From Acanthornis magna (lineage: Eukaryota; Chordata; Aves; Passeriformes; Acanthizidae), in NCBI GenBank assembly GCA_036785705.1, contig JAWUZG010000004.1, forward strand, positions 10,963,501-11,027,500: a stretch of 64,000 bases of DNA, read 5' to 3'. A program made the position numbers and the translations under genes. Of the stretch, positions 1 to 12,700 are shown piece by piece; the first letter of the stretch is position 1; the number at the start of each line of letters is the position of its first letter. Below the pieces are notes generated by a model that made no database searches, was not told where the DNA came from, and saw only the letters and a program-made list of their open reading frames with translations.

Positions 1-3000
1 CAAAGAATAGAGTACGGATCACGGTCCTTCAGATGTTACGGACAAAGTCTGATTTCCATTCATCTACAGTGTCTTTGCTACAATATTTTTATGGTATATA
101 TTTTAAAAATTACCTTCAATTTCCTTCTTGCTATGATTGGAAAAAGTTTATATAATTTTTTAAGAGGAGGGTTGTTTTTTTTTCCAGTTAACATGTTTAT
201 ATTTTTGAACTCCATGACAACAAATGTGATGAGTAATTTTAGTTCTGGAATAGCCAAAATTAATACCACTAATCTTTTTGCATTTATTTCACACCATTGT
301 GCAATAGGCACATTTTGGAATTTCACAGGGCTAAGGAGTTTCTACCACTGGACCCCAGTAGTAGTTTCTTCTTGTCTTATAACAAGAGGAGAAAAAATAA
401 AGAAATTTTCAAAAGGCAGTCAAATAAGTCCCAAAGTTTTTACTCTTTGGAAAAAAATAGACTCTACACTTATTTTCATATCAGCTCAAAGATCCAAAAT
501 GATGTATCATTTACAGTTTCCGGATGGCTCAGAAAATTACTGGCAAGTAAGGAAAGAAGCAAAATGGATGAGGAAATGTTTTTTTGAAAGAAATTAATGC
601 AAACAATAGGCAGCACAGGAGTCTTGGAAAGAGATAACAATGTGCAAGGACTGATATTATTTAAAAAGCACAGTAGTCATTCGTTATGGCTGAGTAAACA
701 GGTCCTCGGATACTTCTGCATAAGAAAGCCTGACAACAGTTTCTTGATAGCAAAGAAGCCTTACACTTTTATGGTGGGCTGGAGAAGCCATTACTCAGAA
801 GAAGGAGATTGTACTATTCAATCTGAAAACATCTTTTGATTCATCTAGAAGTGTAATAAAAAAAATTTTCTGCTGTTGCTACTAGAGTAGAAATATTTTC
901 CAAATCATGTTACACTATCTTCAATCTATTTTCCTTTATATCCTTTCCTGTACAGCATAATACAGATGTCTCCAGAGAATATTTTTGCAATGAAAATTAT
1001 TGTTTGTTTGTGTGTTTCCTGTAGCCTTTCCTTCTCTTATATAAGTAAAACTGTGGTTTTAAACAGAAAGAGGGAGTAACATGAAATCTTAATGACACAC
1101 AACAGCAAACTAAATCTCTCTATACAGTGCTGAAAAACCAAACGGAAGATTAAAAAAAAAAAAAGAAAAGGAAGATAGACAGGAGGGAAAACCTAGAATT
1201 CAGAAATAGCAAATGTTTTTAAGTGCTTCTAAAAATGTAAAGATTTATTTGAAACTTTAAAATGTCTGGTCAAATTTAGGGTTAAATAATACCTCCCTAG
1301 TTAAACTAAATTAGAATCTTTCTCTGCTTCCCTGTCTGTTTGAGTTTTTTATTCTCCTTCATTGACAGAAATAAAATTAAACACTCATAGATTTTGGAGC
1401 TAACTTAACTTAGTCATATTCTTATGATCCTCAGAATTCATACCTTAAAACTAAATAATTTCTACCCAAAAAACAACTTGAAGAAATGTAGATTTCACCT
1501 CTGGACAGAGAAGGGTTAAGAATAAATGTTATACAGCTTTTAAAATTTACTGTATGCATTTAATGACACTATTGTTTGAATGGAAACAGATGTATTTTCG
1601 TAACAGTAATGATTAGATCTCTGTCAGTGCACAGGGAATTACTGTCACCTCTGTTTATGTTGATCAGAATTTCACAGACATTCTGATTCATGGTCTGTAC
1701 AATCCTTTTTGAAGTCCTATCTAAAATGTAAATAATCTGGGTTTTATTCTTTTCCCCTTTTTTTTTGTTTCTCATCTGAAAATGACTGTTTGCATACAGA
1801 GGTCTCTTTTCTTTCTACTTGTGCACATAACTCTCACTAACATTAAGATGAGTTAAACATAAAAGGAATATATTTCTTACGATTTTGAAGATATCTCTTG
1901 CAGCCCCCTAGTCTTTTCTCTTCAGTTTCCTTTGATAACTCACTATCAATTGTACTAACCAATAAAGTCAAATCTTTATAGACCTTGTACTTCCAATAGA
2001 AATTTCTCACAGCATGACAGTCCTTGGTGTATAATAATCCAGAGTTGCTCTCATTTTCTGTTTTAAAAAAGCTTGTGTGTTTTTCACAAGATGTCAATTT
2101 TATTTGACATAATGCAGTATACTGTCCCTGCAACCTGATGAAACCCAGTCCACTTTTCATATACCTCATGAAAGTTTTATAGGAGATTTCTATTTCTAAC
2201 AGTTTAGACATTTTAATTTCTCACTGCGTCTTTTTACCAGTAACAATTGCCCTGAACGGCTGTTCACAGCCTTTGCCCTTCTTTATTTATATCGCATTAC
2301 ACAGAGGAAAGATGATGGTAAACTAATTAAGACATTCTCAAAGAATAAATCTGAGCCTCAGTCTTTGCTCTTGAATGAAAGATGGGCTTTATTGATCAAG
2401 CTATAAGATTATGTGTTTGTCAGGGAAGGCGAATAGACAAAAACTGTTGTATTAGTCTCATCACTCTTTTTAATATCAAGAAAAGTTGGACTTTGTGCGA
2501 TCTTCCCTCTTCTACCCATAAATATCAGATAATTCAAGATCTGCTTTTTGAAGCCAGCACATATGAAGGCATTTCTTTTCCAGAAGAATACACAACCAAT
2601 AAATACAAGGAAAAATTTTGGGAATAGAAAATACCACAATCCAAGAATACCACTTGCTAATGAGCTCATGTATGTGCTCATCTAGGGCACTGTACTCCTT
2701 TACTTCTGTCATGTGAGCTATTTCCCTCTGTGCTTTTCTATGTGAATAAAGAGCAGCTACTGCTGGTCTGCTGGTATACTGCATAGAAAGACAAACAGAA
2801 AATAGCAGTTAAAGTTTTGAGGTTTCTTTTTAATTTTTCCATGATCCTAGAATGAATTTATGCAAAATTTACTGTGAACAGAGTTAGAGATGAAAATAAC
2901 TTCTTTCCTAGGTTCTTTCAAAGAACTGAGAATGGAATTCCATGTAAACCATATATGTCCTTAGAGATCAATTTCATTTTTGTTCCCAGAATAACCTAAT

Positions 3001-5241
3001 CCATATAATTTAAACCTTTTTTTTTACTGCTTTTGTTTCCATTTCTCCTCCATCTGTTTAATTTCTTATCAATGAGAAATCATTGAGACAGAAGGATCTG
3101 ATTTATTTTTCATTCTTGTTTTATTTTCATATTGTTCTAAGAAAATACACAGATTCATGGTGTTGAAGAGTCAAGTTTTATGGCTATTCAACATGGTAGT
3201 CTTGGAAGGTGAAGATTAGAGGCTCAGTGTCTTTGAAGCCAAATAGTTTTCACAGCATACATTTCATTCACACAGCATGTTTGTTGAGCTGCCTTAGAGG
3301 ATCTAAATTGAACTCAAATGCCTGTTTACCTGTCCCATGTATCTACACTACTTGGCAGGAAAGAGACATTCTTTTCCTTGAGCATATATTTTTCAGAATA
3401 CATAGGTAGCAGAAATTAAGATCCGGGAAAATTTTAGAATAAACATGACCCTAAATGAGTTTGAACACTTCTTGGGAGACAGGTTGGATCTATTGTCTCA
3501 CAATATAGGGAGAGAAAAGTGGTATTTGATCTTTCTGCAACTATTGAAAGAGATAAAAACAATCTAGTCAAAAAATAGGTGATATCTAATTCCAATACCA
3601 AGAATTTCTTTCTTGTCTATATTTGGATCCTAATTAGAATCACAAATATATCAGCAATCTTAGGATGCACAGTTTTGTGTATCTGTATCTGGCAAAAGGC
3701 AAAACAATGTGAAATACTCTTTGAAATAAAATAAAATGCACTTTCTTTCTTTGTCCTAATATGGAGAATGTTTATTTTAGTGATGATAGATCCTGTACAA
3801 ATTACCAGTAAATACAGATAAAGTTTTCTTTCAGTTTTTCCTAAAATAAGGTGAAAGTCAAAGTCAGAGAAATAGACAATATTACGACCATTTGTTAAAT
3901 GCTTAGAACATTGCCTATCCACTCTAGTTACTCTATACTGACATGGAAGAAGTATTTTCATTATAGTTCAGGAGTCTAGATGGCTATAAGGGTGGTGCTG
4001 ACTACTGGTTATTGTGAATTTACCTCTGTCAATTAATATAGATATGGAACACAAAATACATAGAAGAATCTCTGAATTTTATATATAGATATTGCAGCAA
4101 AGCACCTTATCCTGAATTTTTACCAGTGTGACAAATAAGTCAGTATGATTAAAAATATCACTGATTTACTTTCATTTTCTTTCATATATCCCCATAAGAA
4201 AAAAAAAAAAAGGGGGGAAAAAACCCACAAACACATGAAAGCCAACAGCATAAAACTACAAAACACATACACAAATTAAAAAAACCCGCATACTTTCCAG
4301 TATTTCCATTTCTACATCTTTCTGAAATAAGTACAAGCATACAAGAATACAAGAAATTCATTTTCATGCATAATGAAGTAAGCAGCAAATCCTGCTGATG
4401 AGAATATATGATAAAGCAGTTCAATCCCAATATATACATAATTTCTGCAACAGCTCACACAAAAAAAATTGGGCAATGTTGGCCCTTCATGACTCAATGC
4501 AGGTTTTTTTTCCCTACACCACTAATCACAATTGTCTTTTATGTGTCTTTTTTATCTGCTTTGTTGATGGCAGTAACTCTTGAGAAATTCAACTAGAAAC
4601 CAAAAGAGAAAATAAATAAATAAATAGAATAGAATAGCTTCAGTAAGATGTTAAAATTTCCCTAAAATATTTATGAGAGGTGACTCACATTGCTTTGAAT
4701 GGCATAAGGAACCTAGGTTATTTATTTATATATTTCTGTGATACAGCAGAGGAGGTATTAATTCTGGTTTAGAGTGGGAGATTATTTACAATTTTAAATA
4801 TATTTATTATTCATACTGTTGTGTCACAATATTTTTTTTTTAATAATGGAAAGTTATAAATTTTTCACCTACTATACACTTTCTCAAAGATTACTTAAGA
4901 GATTGCCAGGTAAACATCTCACCTAAGAACAACCTAGGACACTGAAAGAATCACTTTACAGTGGATTTGTGCAATTAATTTTTAACTACATTTACAGTTT
5001 GAGAGTGAGATGTGTGTAAATGACTTCATCCTTCAATTATTGAGGCTAAGTCCATGTTAGGCATAACTGTAAGTACTATAAAAATCTTCCTCTATAATAA
5101 TAGCAGTTAGCATGATATTCTGTCCTCAGCCCCTTATTAAAGTTTAGGTGAAATTTGTGTCTAAATGCTGATTTTGAGGGAATAACCTTTTTTATACTAA
5201 ATAGTAAAAATTAAAAAAAAAAAAAAAAAAAAACTTTTTAT
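1..5241. other. AT-rich unique noncoding DNA, nothing recognised
   Basis: I see no exon, RNA gene or named repeat here. Open frames are short and lack any family signature; the longest, on the plus strand at 91-597 (168 codons), is rich in Phe, Lys and Ser as expected for random AT-rich sequence. A/C-rich and A-rich simple tracts occur near 4198-4290, a short AAAT repeat near 4612-4625 and a run of about 22 A at 5212-5233. The stretch could be intergenic or intronic. Confidence 0.6.
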
Positions 5242-5329
5242 TCTCTTATGTAAGAGACTAAACTTATAAACTTAAGTTTATAGTTTATAGACTTAAGTCT
5301 CTTATATAAGAGACTAATCTTATAAACTC
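5242..5329. repeat. Cluster of short palindromes and a 32-bp direct repeat
   Basis: Two 32-bp copies lie at 5242-5273 and 5298-5329 and match at 29 of 32 positions by hand count. Each contains a palindrome: GTCTCTTATATAAGAGAC (5297-5314) is a perfect 18-mer, and its partner in copy one differs by a single base. Between them TATAAACTTAAGTTTATA (5265-5282) is another perfect 18-bp palindrome. The array sits directly after a long A run. It could extrude hairpins or be a small inverted duplication; no known element family is recognised. Confidence 0.85.
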
Positions 5330-8300
5330 TTATATTTCAATCCAAGTGCCACAGTATTGTGGAAATCAGGTCAGTACAGGTACAGGTCACCCTTCTCCAC
5401 AGCCCTGTCCTTATTATCACTCTTCATCCTAATCTTGTCATGTGGAAAAACTGTCTCAAAAGCATAGAACAGACATCTGCATTACTACTAGGTAGCCAAA
5501 GCCAGACTCTGCATCCTTCATAAGATCTCTGATTAGAGCCTGGAGTGGTAATTTAGGCTTCTACCAACAAAGCAAATTAGGTGTAGCAATGCTTAGCTCT
5601 GTTTCAGACTTTAACTTGCATTCTTCATTAGTGTGACTGATAAAAAAAATGCTCTGCCTTCAGAGCAGTGCCCCAAGCCATGTTATATCTTGTCTCAGGA
5701 GAACTGTAATGTCAGGGTTAGAATCATTGTTTTTCTTGATGATTTCTTTTGCCACTGGGAAGCTTTCATGCTTTCTGACACATAGCCTGAAGCAGACACT
5801 AAAGCATTATTCCAAGCACAGGCTCACTTTTCCAACAAGGAAGGCCAAAGTCCATTTGGAATTAAATTTGGCTAACGATGTCAACGGTAAGAAGAAGAGC
5901 TTCTTCAAATATATCAATAACATCATTAATATCTCAACTTTTTCAATGTCACATACTTTAAGTGAAAATCAAAGTTTTAGATAATTTCCATTCTAGATGG
6001 TCTTACATTTTAAGGGTTTTTTTAACAAAAACAATGTGTCTTACTGCACATCAGCTTACTAAGAGTTTGACATTAAAGAGAAAAATATCATGTGACATTA
6101 ATTTTTCCAAGCTATTTTTTTCTGATTAATTTAAGAAGAAGATATAAGTGGAGTTTTTAATCTCATGCTCCATCATGCACACAGCATACAACAACAACAT
6201 AAATACTTTAAGCAACGTGGAAAATATATGATCATGAAATTTCTTCAGTGTTTCACTGCTGTACGTGCTTACATGCTGACCCTCAGTCCTTCCTGCTGAA
6301 TTTCTCCTTTGCTGTATATCATTAACATATGTTTATCAATTAAATCAAGGTTGTTTTCAGACAAGTGGAAGTGACAAAATATTAAAAGGATTCAAAACAT
6401 TACTAGGCTAGGGAATTTTACTTTGACTTTTCTCTGTGTGAAGAAACTAGAAGACAAAATTGGATAGCTGCAACAGCTATTTATTATTAACTGCAGCAAT
6501 TTATTATTAAATATTCAAATAGCTGCACTTACATTACATATAAACAGGAGCCACACTCAAGAAAGAAGATTCAAAAGATTAATGCTTGTTTCTGTCTGTT
6601 TCAAATAGCTCTTCCTGAAGATGGCAATGTATCTTTCAATCATAAAAACAGAGGGTAAAAGCCTGAACCATCAGCTCCTTTTGTTAGGTCACTTCACATT
6701 AAAAATTACAGCTCAAACCAGAAAATAGCAGTGTTACTCTATGCTTTCTCTCAAAACCATCCATAATTAAAGCTTTCATGAGTAGCAATTCTAAGACCTT
6801 ATGTCTCATACCAGCTGTATTTCTTCTGAAAGAAAAAATATCAATGTATAGCTCACTTTTTGTATATATTCATTTATAATAATAACTCTCCTGGGGAAAA
6901 AGATAAGGATGGGGATCAGATATAACTAATGGAAATAGTGGTGCCCCGATACATGTCTATCCAGAGATTAAGCCTTTGCCGAAAAAAAAAAAAAAAAAAA
7001 TAGAAGTACAGGTTTTAAGCCATTTCCACACCAAGATATTTGATTCTACATATTCCACATGCCATGACATCATTTGGGAGCAAAGAATGTAAGCATGAAC
7101 ACAAAGGCAATACAGATTAGAGGAAGTGTAGCTTTGGTTTAGTAGTTGTGTCTGTCAGGTTCAGGAAAGTTCTTTAATTCTTGCAGAGAGACTCATTGTC
7201 ACACAGTTTATTGGGAAATGGAATTGGACAAGTCCAACATGTACCTGTCTGTCTCTCCTTTAACTTCCATAATTAAATGTAGCTCAATATGTGTGTGTAC
7301 CTGCACATTTATGATGAGCATGTAAGTGTATATTTAAATACTAGAATCCAGACAATGAACTAGGTTTGGGGCATATTGTCTTGTCTAGTAGTGGAGCATA
7401 TAAAGGTTGGCCGGGTTTTTTTTACTGACATCTGCCCTTGACATCATTAATCCTGTTAGGTAAAAATCACTTATTTTCTACCTCTTAAGATATATTTGCT
7501 GTTTTTCTCTTCCTGTGATGTTGATGGATATCTTGTGTATGTTTTTCTTTGCTTTCCCCTTGCTTGATCTGACATATCCTGAATCATTAAACAGAGACAA
7601 AAAAGGAGAAAAAATGTTTTTCACAAGAACTTAATGCACAGATGCAATTTCTCAGTGTTTTGAGGGGTTTGGGTTTTTTTGGTCAATTGCTTCTGATTTT
7701 CTGTTAAGCAGAAAGCAATGGCCTTTTAACAGTATAAGTAATGCTGACTGTGTTCACAAGATGTTGATCCAAACATGACATGATGTATACTATTTAAACT
7801 TTGATCACCAGTATTTTCTCCAAAGGGAGACAAAAGGTACTTAAAGATATGAGGAGATTCTCTGTATTCTCAGAGTCATTAAAATGCTCTTTCACACAGG
7901 ACCTTTACATACCATCATTTAGTGAAGTCTTTATGACCTTTTATTTTAAAACAAAGTCTGATTTAGAAAATAGTGAGACAGACCCATTCTTTATTACATA
8001 GGGAAGAATGATCACAATCCTTCCCACTGCTAGGAAAGCACTGGTATTTCTGGGTTAAAGAGACATGTCTCTTGCTTGCTGATTGATTTAATAAATCTAT
8101 ACACTATTCATTTGCTGTAGCTTATATTTCTCAGAAGGGCTGAAAAAGAACCAGATTTAAGTCTCATTTGGAAGGTGTGGGTTAGAGCATTCTCCTCACA
8201 CAGCAGGATTTGTGATTTGTCAAACTGAAGAATTGTTTCCATGTGTGCATTTCCCTTCTTAAGGAAGTGTTCTATCCACTAAAGTATTATGTAAAATCAG

Positions 8301-9094
8301 GAATTATTTTCTCCTCCCTCTGAGTTATCTGAGCAGGTCTAAAGTGCAAATTTATTCAGAAGAGAGCTTATTATGAGAATCATAAAAACTTTAGAGGGTA
8401 AAACTTCTGAGCTGGAGTGTTTGCAGAGAAATGGAACAAGAGGTTCCCCAAAAATGTTTTCTCATGAAAGCAGAAATACTTAAATTGACTGGAGACAACT
8501 AGTCAATTGTTGTCAATGGGAAAGGAGATTCCCATTTGAATTGCATTGCTCAAGTTAAACAGCAAGGAGTAACTTAGACATTTTGACATTTTCTGTGTGA
8601 TTGAAGTGATAACTCCTCCAGCCTCCCTGACCCTGTCTGGCCACTGTGGCCCATTCCAGAACACGTGATTCTTTTGGGATCTCTGTCCAGGCTGAAGGAT
8701 GCTGCTTCCCATTTACAGGTTCAAACACTAATGAAGCTGAACATGTATCCCAGAGACCCAAAGACACACTAAGAGGACATTGTCACAGTCACAGCTGTGG
8801 CTACACAGACGGCCACAAGCAAGGCACTGCCTTCAACAACACTTACATAGAGAACTCAGATTTAGTAAGATTTAATAAGAAGGTATGAGAAATTAGGACT
8901 GTGCAGTGAGCAAGTATAGGGCTCAGACAGACATGTATGGACTGGCCCCATTTTACACACAACCTGCCCCCACTTTCTGTCTCACCCCCAGCAATTGTTC
9001 CTCTCTGCTTTCCCTTCCCCTGCACATCCCCTCATAGGTCTGTACAACTTTTTAAACTCCAGTAAGAGTCTTCCTGTTGTATTTAAAATAATAG
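5330..9094. other. AT-rich unique noncoding DNA
   Basis: No gene or named repeat is supported. A run of about 20 A lies near 6981-7000. From about 8540 to 9060 base composition becomes more mixed, with several overlapping short open frames on both strands, but none resembles a protein family and no splice-site pair frames them convincingly. The right edge abuts an endogenous retroviral LTR. Confidence 0.55.
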
Positions 9095-9642
9095 TGCCGC
9101 CTGACTGTCCTGGCTGTCCTCGTCCAGGGTGCAAGACTCCGGGCTGCCACAGCCTACTGCGGGGTTGACTCCCGCCGAGATGGGGCTGCCCCTGACGAGT
9201 GAGCAATGAGGTGCCGCTGACAAAGGAGGTGAGAAGAGGCGAAGGGTGCAGGAGGGGGTCTCCTCCGTAATCTCCTTTATTGTGGGGTCAGGCGAAGGGG
9301 TCCGGGAGGGAAAATGCAAAAGAGTAATCCCAAGGACAGCCCCTGGGTGGCCGGTTATAAGGGGAAGTGTACAACCAATAGGAGAAGGGACAGGGGGAGG
9401 GTGCAAGGGTCCGGGGTCCAATTAAAACATATGAGGGGCGGGTACAACGAACAACAACCAATAACATATCAAACCTAACAGAATGTTCGAGAAGAAGGGG
9501 TTGGCCCAGAGCCCTGGGCACGCCTCCCGTCCAGAACAGGGGCGGGTCTCATGCCCCTGAATCCTCCCCTAACAGGGAGTCTCCCTCCGAAGAGGTGGAG
9601 CTGGATCGGGAGACAGCTGTGACCAGGGATGGACCTCCCACA
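9095..9642 (-). mobile_element. Endogenous retrovirus LTR, ERVK-like (betaretrovirus type)
   Basis: A GC-rich segment of about 548 bp stands out from AT-rich flanks. Read on the minus strand it begins TGTGGGAGG (9642 downward) right after a purine-rich tract, the layout of a 3' LTR next to its polypurine tract, and ends in CA at 9095. A TATA-like TTATAA lies at 9355-9360 and an AATAAA polyadenylation signal at 9276-9281, so U3, R and U5 fall in the right order. About 22 CpG sites remain by hand count, suggesting a fairly recent insertion not yet eroded by methylation. The ERVK-like assignment rests on the TGTGGG start after an AAGGGGAGA tract, a pattern typical of that class. The exact family is not known to me. 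Confidence 0.8.
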
Positions 9643-9723
9643 TCTCCCCTTGTTTACAATCTTACTGGTTGCAAAATCCACACTGATCTTCCTGGAAAAG
9701 GTGCTTGTAGCATCTGCATAGTC
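9643..9723 (-). mobile_element. 3' internal remnant of the retrovirus with polypurine tract
   Basis: Directly 5' of the LTR on the minus strand lies AAACAAGGGGAGA (about 9643-9655), which reads as the polypurine tract that primes plus-strand DNA synthesis. About 70 further bases up to roughly 9723 keep an open minus-strand frame continuous with the LTR start (frame 9475-9726). The rest of the provirus is absent from the window, so this is a 5'-truncated copy rather than a simple solo LTR. The outer boundary is uncertain, and I found no clear target-site duplication. Confidence 0.55.
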
Positions 9724-12700
9724 CATTAATGAGTGTGACTAACTAGGTTTGTGTCTTGATATTACCTTCATGAGGTTTTCCTATTTTTTCTTGAGGTCTA
9801 TGCCTCTGTACATTTTGTTTCTGCTTTCCCCCTTTTCCCTTATTTTCCCAATTGACATATTACATGAAAAGTAGGAAGCTAGAACCCAACTTGGATTTAG
9901 GAAACTTCCTAGGTAACTTAAAGTTAGATACAAAATACTCAGCCAGATCTCATTTTGTGGTTATAGCTTGAATCTCATTCTATTTCAATGTTTTAGAATT
10001 GACATATAGCTGGTTTTCCTATGAGACAATAATATTTTGCATTTATAGAATGCCTTTCATCCAGAGATCTCAAAGGACTTTACTAGGAACAATAAAGCTT
10101 GAACTATTCAGTAACATTCTCTTTTCATTTTGGATATTGTTTTCTCACTGTTCAATCTCACTCAGGCAATTAAATTTATGCATGTGGTTTTATTTTTCTT
10201 TACAAGCTACATGAAGTCTATCTGCCTGACTTAGAGTTTATTTCTCTTTTCAGTATTAAATTTTCAGTGTTAACTTTAATTACATGAACTCAAATGCATA
10301 CGTACAACTTAAAATATGATCTCACTCTACTGCAGTCTTTCCATCTTAAATCAATAATCTCAACTGGATAATAATAATAATAATAATAATGAAATACAAC
10401 CAAAAATACTATAAGGAATGTAAGAAGAGTGAAGAGAGTATCAGTGTGCTTATTCTGTTAAGACCAAGAAAAGCAAAGGTAATCAGACTGCTGACTACAG
10501 TCTAGCCAGCGGTAATAATCCCCATTTCATCAGGTACATTTAAAAAATTGTTTCACATTCCTCTAAAGCAGCTTTGCACATGTCACAGCACAAATTAGTG
10601 AAGTCTAAATTTCAGCTCAAGGCTCCATGTGTCATTTAATGGCATACACTTGCTAACTGTAGCCAAAAGCAGACTTCCATCAGGGACACTGAAACTCCTC
10701 ATTTACATAAGAATGGGAAGTTAATTGTGCTACAGATATTCTGGCTTCCCCAAGGAATTCATTAAGCATGCTGAACTTGCTGAGAATATAACTTAACTGA
10801 CATTTCTAGGAAAGCAGGGAAATTCAGCTTCAGAAACACCACCAATGGAAGCAAAATAAATTGTTTAATATTAATTTGCTTCAAACCTTTCTGGACTGTG
10901 TGTGGAATACCTATCAAACTCTCATTTCTGGAGTAATTTTCTAAATATATGTAGTTACTTAGAGTAAGTTTTCTTCCCTTTCAATACAGGATCCTAAGCT
11001 GGTCTTATTATTTGACAAGAGGATTTACACTTACATTTGCTGCTGAAGAATTAAAAAAAGAAAGGTTTGGAGACATTTTGCATCTTACACACATTGTTTT
11101 TAGTAAGCAAGTACTTAGAGTATTTATTTTAAAAAGTGCAAAAAGTTATACAAGATGTTTATTTCAGTCTCATAACTACATAAGGTAAAAAAAAACCCAC
11201 TAAAAATGCTCTTATAGTTAAGATGCAATCTCCAGCAAAAGGTTGTAACATTTCTTATATCAAAAAAGAGTCTTTTTGTGAAGACCTTGCACTCGCAATT
11301 TCCCTTACGTGGGCTGTTGTAAGCTGAAATATTTAGAAGATATTCCAGTGTAATTACTTTTTTCTCACATAGATTTTTTTCTTACAAAGCCTACTATTTT
11401 GGAGTGAATTTTTATTAGATGGAAAAAAAAATATTTTGTTAATGGAGAGAAGGGATCTGCTTCTAAGTTATAGGTATTTTATTTAATTCAAGAAACTTCA
11501 CATTGTTAGGTTTTTAGTGCATTATAGAAGAACTATGACATTGTGTTTTTAATGACCTATTCTGACAGAAAGGTAATGCATTCTTCTCTCATTGCACTTT
11601 TTTATATATACAGTATATCAAAACATTGATATTTTCATACATTGAAAAGTCTTAACCTATTTTCATTTAGCTTTATTTTATGCATGCTCATTCACTGCTG
11701 AAAGTTTCTAGTCAGCTAAAGAGTTTTTTCCATGTAATACTATGAAGACAATAGTAGCAGTTTGTTAGTTATTCCCTGCAATGAGGTTTTAACTTTTTTA
11801 ACAACAAATGACATGTCAGCTTAAAACCATACTCTTTTTATGCTTATTTTTTTACAAGGACTTTAATGCCTAATTTAATTTTTATCAGTAGACTTGTAGT
11901 ATTATAGCTGTCATTAAAAAGAAGCTTTAGCTAGTCATGGTATTAAATTGACTGAATGTTAATAACCCTATAATTTTGCACAAAAAAAAAAAAAGAGGAA
12001 GACGTTTTTGTTGCAATTAATTGCTTTTATTGCCATTGTAATTGTGAGAATGTATGCACAAGGGCATGCGTGTGTGCATAGTGGGTGCAGAGGAAAATAA
12101 TATATTCATTCTTCTGTTGCTTCAAATTTCCAGTTGTATTGTAAATGGATATGTCATAACCCATTGCAGTTTCATACCATCGTATGCAATTCAATAGAAT
12201 AGCTCAATATAAGAATAATATATATCATAATATTGCCTTTCTAGGCTAAACTTTTTGTGAAGAATCCTATGATAGAGACGAATCAAGTGTACCATGTACA
12301 TTTTACTATTTCAAATGCATTTACAACTTTATAGATACAACTTAAGTAGCTGCAGTAGAAAAATAGTAATATCCTTAATTTAGGGAACAAGGTATATGGA
12401 TTGAAGGATAGTAAAAGAACAATATTCAATACAAACCTGAAAAGGTCAGGATGGAAATAAACAGCACAATAACAGTAAATAACAGAGGCAAAATTAGACT
12501 GCTGTGCCATTGCCTAACATGAACAATATTAAGTGACAGAACAGAGAGAACTCTTCTGAGTCCCTTTCACTGAAGTTTAAAGCCTAAAAACTAAGATGGG
12601 TAACCACAGTGCTTGACATCAGTAAACAACTCTGAGAAAACAGGTATCTCCTAAACCTGCTAAAAGGAAGATAATCATTGTGTTACAGTATTACCAGACT

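Noticed and set aside
91..597. 168-codon plus-strand open frame
   Set aside because: Composition is what AT-rich random DNA gives, with no domain, no splice-site context and a second overlapping frame of similar character.
5212..5233. Long A run as the tail of a processed pseudogene
   Set aside because: No upstream mRNA-like sequence or target-site duplication is visible. The same holds for the A run near 6981-7000.
8540..9090. Coding exon cluster beside the LTR
   Set aside because: Several short frames overlap on both strands, but none matches a known protein and no consistent splice sites frame them.
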